Assembly: GCF_042683245.1 (NCBI RefSeq)
Contig: NZ_JBHUJB010000035.1
Location: 1 to 64,000, forward strand
From: Rubritalea tangerina
GTDB lineage: Bacteria; Verrucomicrobiota; Verrucomicrobiia; Verrucomicrobiales; Akkermansiaceae
Reading direction: 5' to 3'
DNA: 64,000 bases
Shown: positions 62,801-64,000 of the stretch, piece by piece
Layout: each line of letters begins with the position of its first letter
Position numbering within the stretch: the stretch's first letter is position 1
Position numbers and translations under genes: made by a program
Notes under the pieces: model-generated
The model's input: only the letters and a program-made list of their open reading frames with translations
What the model was told of the DNA's origin: nothing
The model's database searches: none

Positions 62801-64000
62801 CCCGCGTCGGTGACAGTGATAGTCAGTGCGTAGCTTGTTGTTGTCTCAAAATCGAGAGCTGAAGCCACGCGCACCACACCATTGGTATCAACGCTGAATG
62901 CGCCACCCGTATTGCCTGCAGTGATCGCATAACTGAAGCTGTCTGCGCTATCTGGGTCCGTTACCCCTACGGTGAGTGCAGCTGAACCAGCGGTCGCATC
63001 TTCTGCGAGAGAAGCCACCCCTCCAGTTGCACTGGGTGCCTCATTCACATTGCTCACATCCACGGTGACACTGGCCGTATCGTTCAGCCCACCATTATCT
63101 GTCGCAGTGACAGTGAGTACATACTGGCTGTTAGCCTCGTAGTCGAGGGCCGCCGTCGTCGTAATGGCTCCATTGCTGTCGATTGCAAAAACTCCACCTG
63201 TGTTGCCACCAGTGATTGCATAGCTAACAGAGTCTCCAGGATTAGAGTCACTCGCTACCACTGTAGCAATAGCGGCCCCAGCCGGGGTATTTTCAGCCAC
63301 ACTTCCAGCAGTGTCATTAACTACTGGGGCAATGTTAGTAACTGTATACGGTAGACCGGTCACCTTGACGTTATCAATCTTAGCTCCTTTCGTGCCAGAA
63401 GTTTCAAAACGTAGGTCAACATCGCCAGGAACATTAATGGCAACCTCTGCACTTCCCCATGGCTTATCAGAGAAGTCCGGGTTCATACCCACCACCTGAG
63501 TGGACCATGCCTCAACCCAGCCTGAGCCAGTATTATCATTGTATAGCAAGCGGAAGGTCGCATTGGCACTGCTACTGAAAGACGCATAGTCAAAGCTAAC
63601 AATTCCCACCCCTTCGGTAGTACCAGGGATTGAGACATCACATTGACCAGTGCCTCCTCCACTCACCCCAAATACCAAAGCCTGAATGCCTGCAGGCGGG
63701 ATGTCAGAGCGATTCCAAATCTTAGCATCAGTCACTTCGGTCCATGTGACTCCATTATTGTCAACAACAGTGCCCAAACTCGCGGTACCACCTGCATTGA
63801 AGCCTGTGAAGCCGTCTGATTCATCAAAACTTGTGTCCACTAACACATCAATATCATTGAAAGAATTGCCAGCCAAACCAGCTGTGTGAATGTCAGTAAT
63901 TTCACTCACACTGAGTGCTCGCTCCCAAACAGCAAAGTCGTCAAAAGAAGCTTCGAGGTTCTCGCCAGTGCCATTGTATGTAGCTCCAATCCCCATAGTG
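59824..64000 (-). CDS. Giant cadherin-repeat surface protein, 5' end beyond the window
   Basis: At least 1390 residues; the frame is open to the window edge and the first visible segment is the end of a LamG domain (FDDFAVWERALSVSEITDIHTAG), so the true start is outside. Then come a beta-sandwich domain (about 55-220), five cadherin-like repeats of about 97 residues (ending ...TVTNVNE, with DPDAGDS, FAID, and LDYEA or LDFET motifs), a non-repeat sandwich (about 715-915), a sixth cadherin repeat, a fibronectin-type module (SVTLYYGETDGG to SYYYTIAATNTAGTVWG) and a C-terminal domain of about 250 residues ending TEQVNYLIFE. Cadherin repeats bind Ca2+ and suit adhesion. No PEP-CTERM signal is seen at the end. 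Confidence 0.85.
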   Translation of the reverse strand, partial: TMGIGATYNGTGENLEASFDDFAVWERALSVSEITDIHTAGLAGNSFNDIDVLVDTSFDESDGFTGFNAGGTASLGTVVDNNGVTWTEVTDAKIWNRSDIPPAGIQALVFGVSGGGTGQCDVSIPGTTEGVGIVSFDYASFSSSANATFRLLYNDNTGSGWVEAWSTQVVGMNPDFSDKPWGSAEVAINVPGDVDLRFETSGTKGAKIDNVKVTGLPYTVTNIAPVVNDTAGSVAENTPAGAAIATVVASDSNPGDSVSYAITGGNTGGVFAIDSNGAITTTAALDYEANSQYVLTVTATDNGGLNDTASVTVDVSNVNEAPSATGGVASLAEDATAGSAALTVGVTDPDSADSFSYAITAGNTGGAFSVDTNGVVRVASALDFETTTSYALTITVTDAGGLSDTAAVTLNVTNVNEAVVANDTSGSVAEDATTGTAVATVSSSDPDAGDSVSFAITAGNTGNVFAIDHSGVITTAGALDYEATASYSLTVTATDGGGLSDTANVSVTVTNVNEAVVANDTSGSVAEDATTGTAVATVSSSDPDAGDSVSFAITAGNTGNVFAIDNSGVITTAGALDYEATASYSLTVTATDGGGLSDTANVSVTVTNVNESPLASDNSGTVAEDVSIGTAVATVSATDPDAGDSVSYAIIAGNTGSAFAIDSNTGEITTAAVLDFETLASYTLTVEVTDGGGLSDSATVTVTVTNVQESIFRSNWQALADQNPVADPSTYFDGTVATLEGSIDFENVSGNLRLWNGGVGDKDFIGSGSSDVFENVIEITSAQYANDTEYTLSYVVGTGSSSSRTGDWFVEFGTRDGGVFTPLGVVDSGSASNVTGSLALNSDENLMDNANNSALFGGNVGGRILTVTFNPGDAATGKNIAFRFGTTSSNLFAGISDMLLDSTAVVDPNLAPVANDTSGSVAEDATLGTTVATVSASDPDAGDSLSYAITAGNTGGAFAIDNSGVITTATALDYETTNSYTLTVTVTDNGGLSDTASVSVSVTDVLEVTAAVVATGSASNLAMTSADLGYSITDEGGEAPSVTLYYGETDGGTTPASWSNSVVLGTKNAGAHVESITGLSEGTSYYYTIAATNTAGTVWGSSASFTTVADTSPKMVRTTVSGVSSSSWTNVDLGKNYNSAVIVATPIYASAAQVPVVTRIRNVSGSSFEVKLDRADGLTAAVICDVSVIAVEEGVYTLASDGVQMEAVKFTSTVTAAKSSWLAEARSYTNSYTTPVVLGQVMSANDANWSVFWSMGNTRTAPADVSNLNIGKHVAEDSNTVRADETIGYIVIEAGTGSINGVAYEAGLGADTVRNTSNSAAGYSYGLTGLSSASAGALSSAGMDGADGGWPVFFENDALSASAIKLIIDEDDIGDSESSHTTEQVNYLIFE
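62181..62762 (-). repeat. Near-identical 291-bp tandem repeat inside the cadherin gene
   Basis: Two adjacent units (about 62181-62471 and 62472-62762) are exactly 291 bp, or 97 codons, apart. I count about ten base differences between them. Only one changes the protein within the core (FAIDNSG against FAIDHSG). The other cadherin repeats of the same gene are much more diverged, so this pair is a recent duplication or is kept alike by gene conversion. Confidence 0.85.

Noticed and set aside
61870..63340. CRISPR-like periodic repeats at the right end
   Set aside because: The period is 291 bp or close to it, the repeats are in frame and encode cadherin modules, and there are no short identical repeats with unique spacers.

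Overview
The window looks like chromosomal DNA from a Gram-negative member of the Verrucomicrobiota, probably a marine Verrucomicrobiales/Rubritalea-like bacterium. That is inferred from gene content: a PEP-CTERM protein, a secreted formylglycine sulfatase, LamG/cadherin giant surface proteins, a MoxR/DUF58/BatA/GATase-like cluster of the kind common in the PVC superphylum, and outer-membrane genes (lnt, LolD-type ATPase, LpxR-like). Base composition is near 50% GC. The + strand carries more C than G over most of the window whichever strand the genes lie on, so the - strand is probably the leading strand. I found no rRNA or tRNA genes, no CRISPR array and no intact transposase.

Layout. 0-2.5 kb: an AT-richer accessory stretch with a possible immunity-like (DUF4375-type) gene between two diverged copies of a ~75 bp repeat, then a small secreted protein. 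2.5-7 kb: ftsK, a TraB/TIKI-like secreted protein, a DUF1802 protein and a XapX membrane peptide. 7.1-15.4 kb: the most striking locus. A complete NitT/TauT-type ABC transporter (lipoprotein receptor, permease, ATPase) is followed at 2-5 bp spacing by a second solute-binding domain fused to an OmpA domain, a VWA-domain protein, a third solute-binding domain fused to OmpA, a membrane coiled-coil protein and a zinc-ribbon protein. 15.4-23.6 kb: cardiolipin synthase, a NAPE-PLD-like metallo-hydrolase, a hexapeptide acetyltransferase, a D,D-carboxypeptidase, bioF, an exported amidohydrolase and another solute-binding lipoprotein. 23.6-29.7 kb (- strand): sulfatase, lnt, phosphohexomutase. 29.7-31.4 kb: an RlmI-like methyltransferase and a LolD-like ATPase.

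31.4-38.4 kb (- strand): a PEP-CTERM protein, a DUF1318-PstS-OmpA fusion with a membrane partner, an LpxR-like protein with two short-spaced neighbours, and a rhodanese. 38.5-39.1 kb: a CBM9-like protein. 39.1-51.1 kb (- strand): one tightly packed eight-gene operon with a coiled-coil membrane protein, MoxR, a GATase-like membrane protein, an ABC ATPase and permease, DUF58, a BatA-like VWA protein and a double-VWA/GATase-like protein. 51.2-64 kb: rhomboid protease, metA, a 1432-residue secreted LamG/methyltransferase-like/propeller protein with a companion propeller, a flavin-oxidase-family gene interrupted by an in-frame stop, and the 3' part of a giant cadherin-repeat protein that runs off the window.

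The common theme is the cell envelope. Three solute-binding/OmpA fusions, five VWA modules and two ABC systems point to sensing or remodelling across inner membrane, periplasm and peptidoglycan. A short element with terminal inverted repeats occurs twice, each time just after a + strand gene (12.5 and 52.9 kb); it is the clearest dispersed repeat here.
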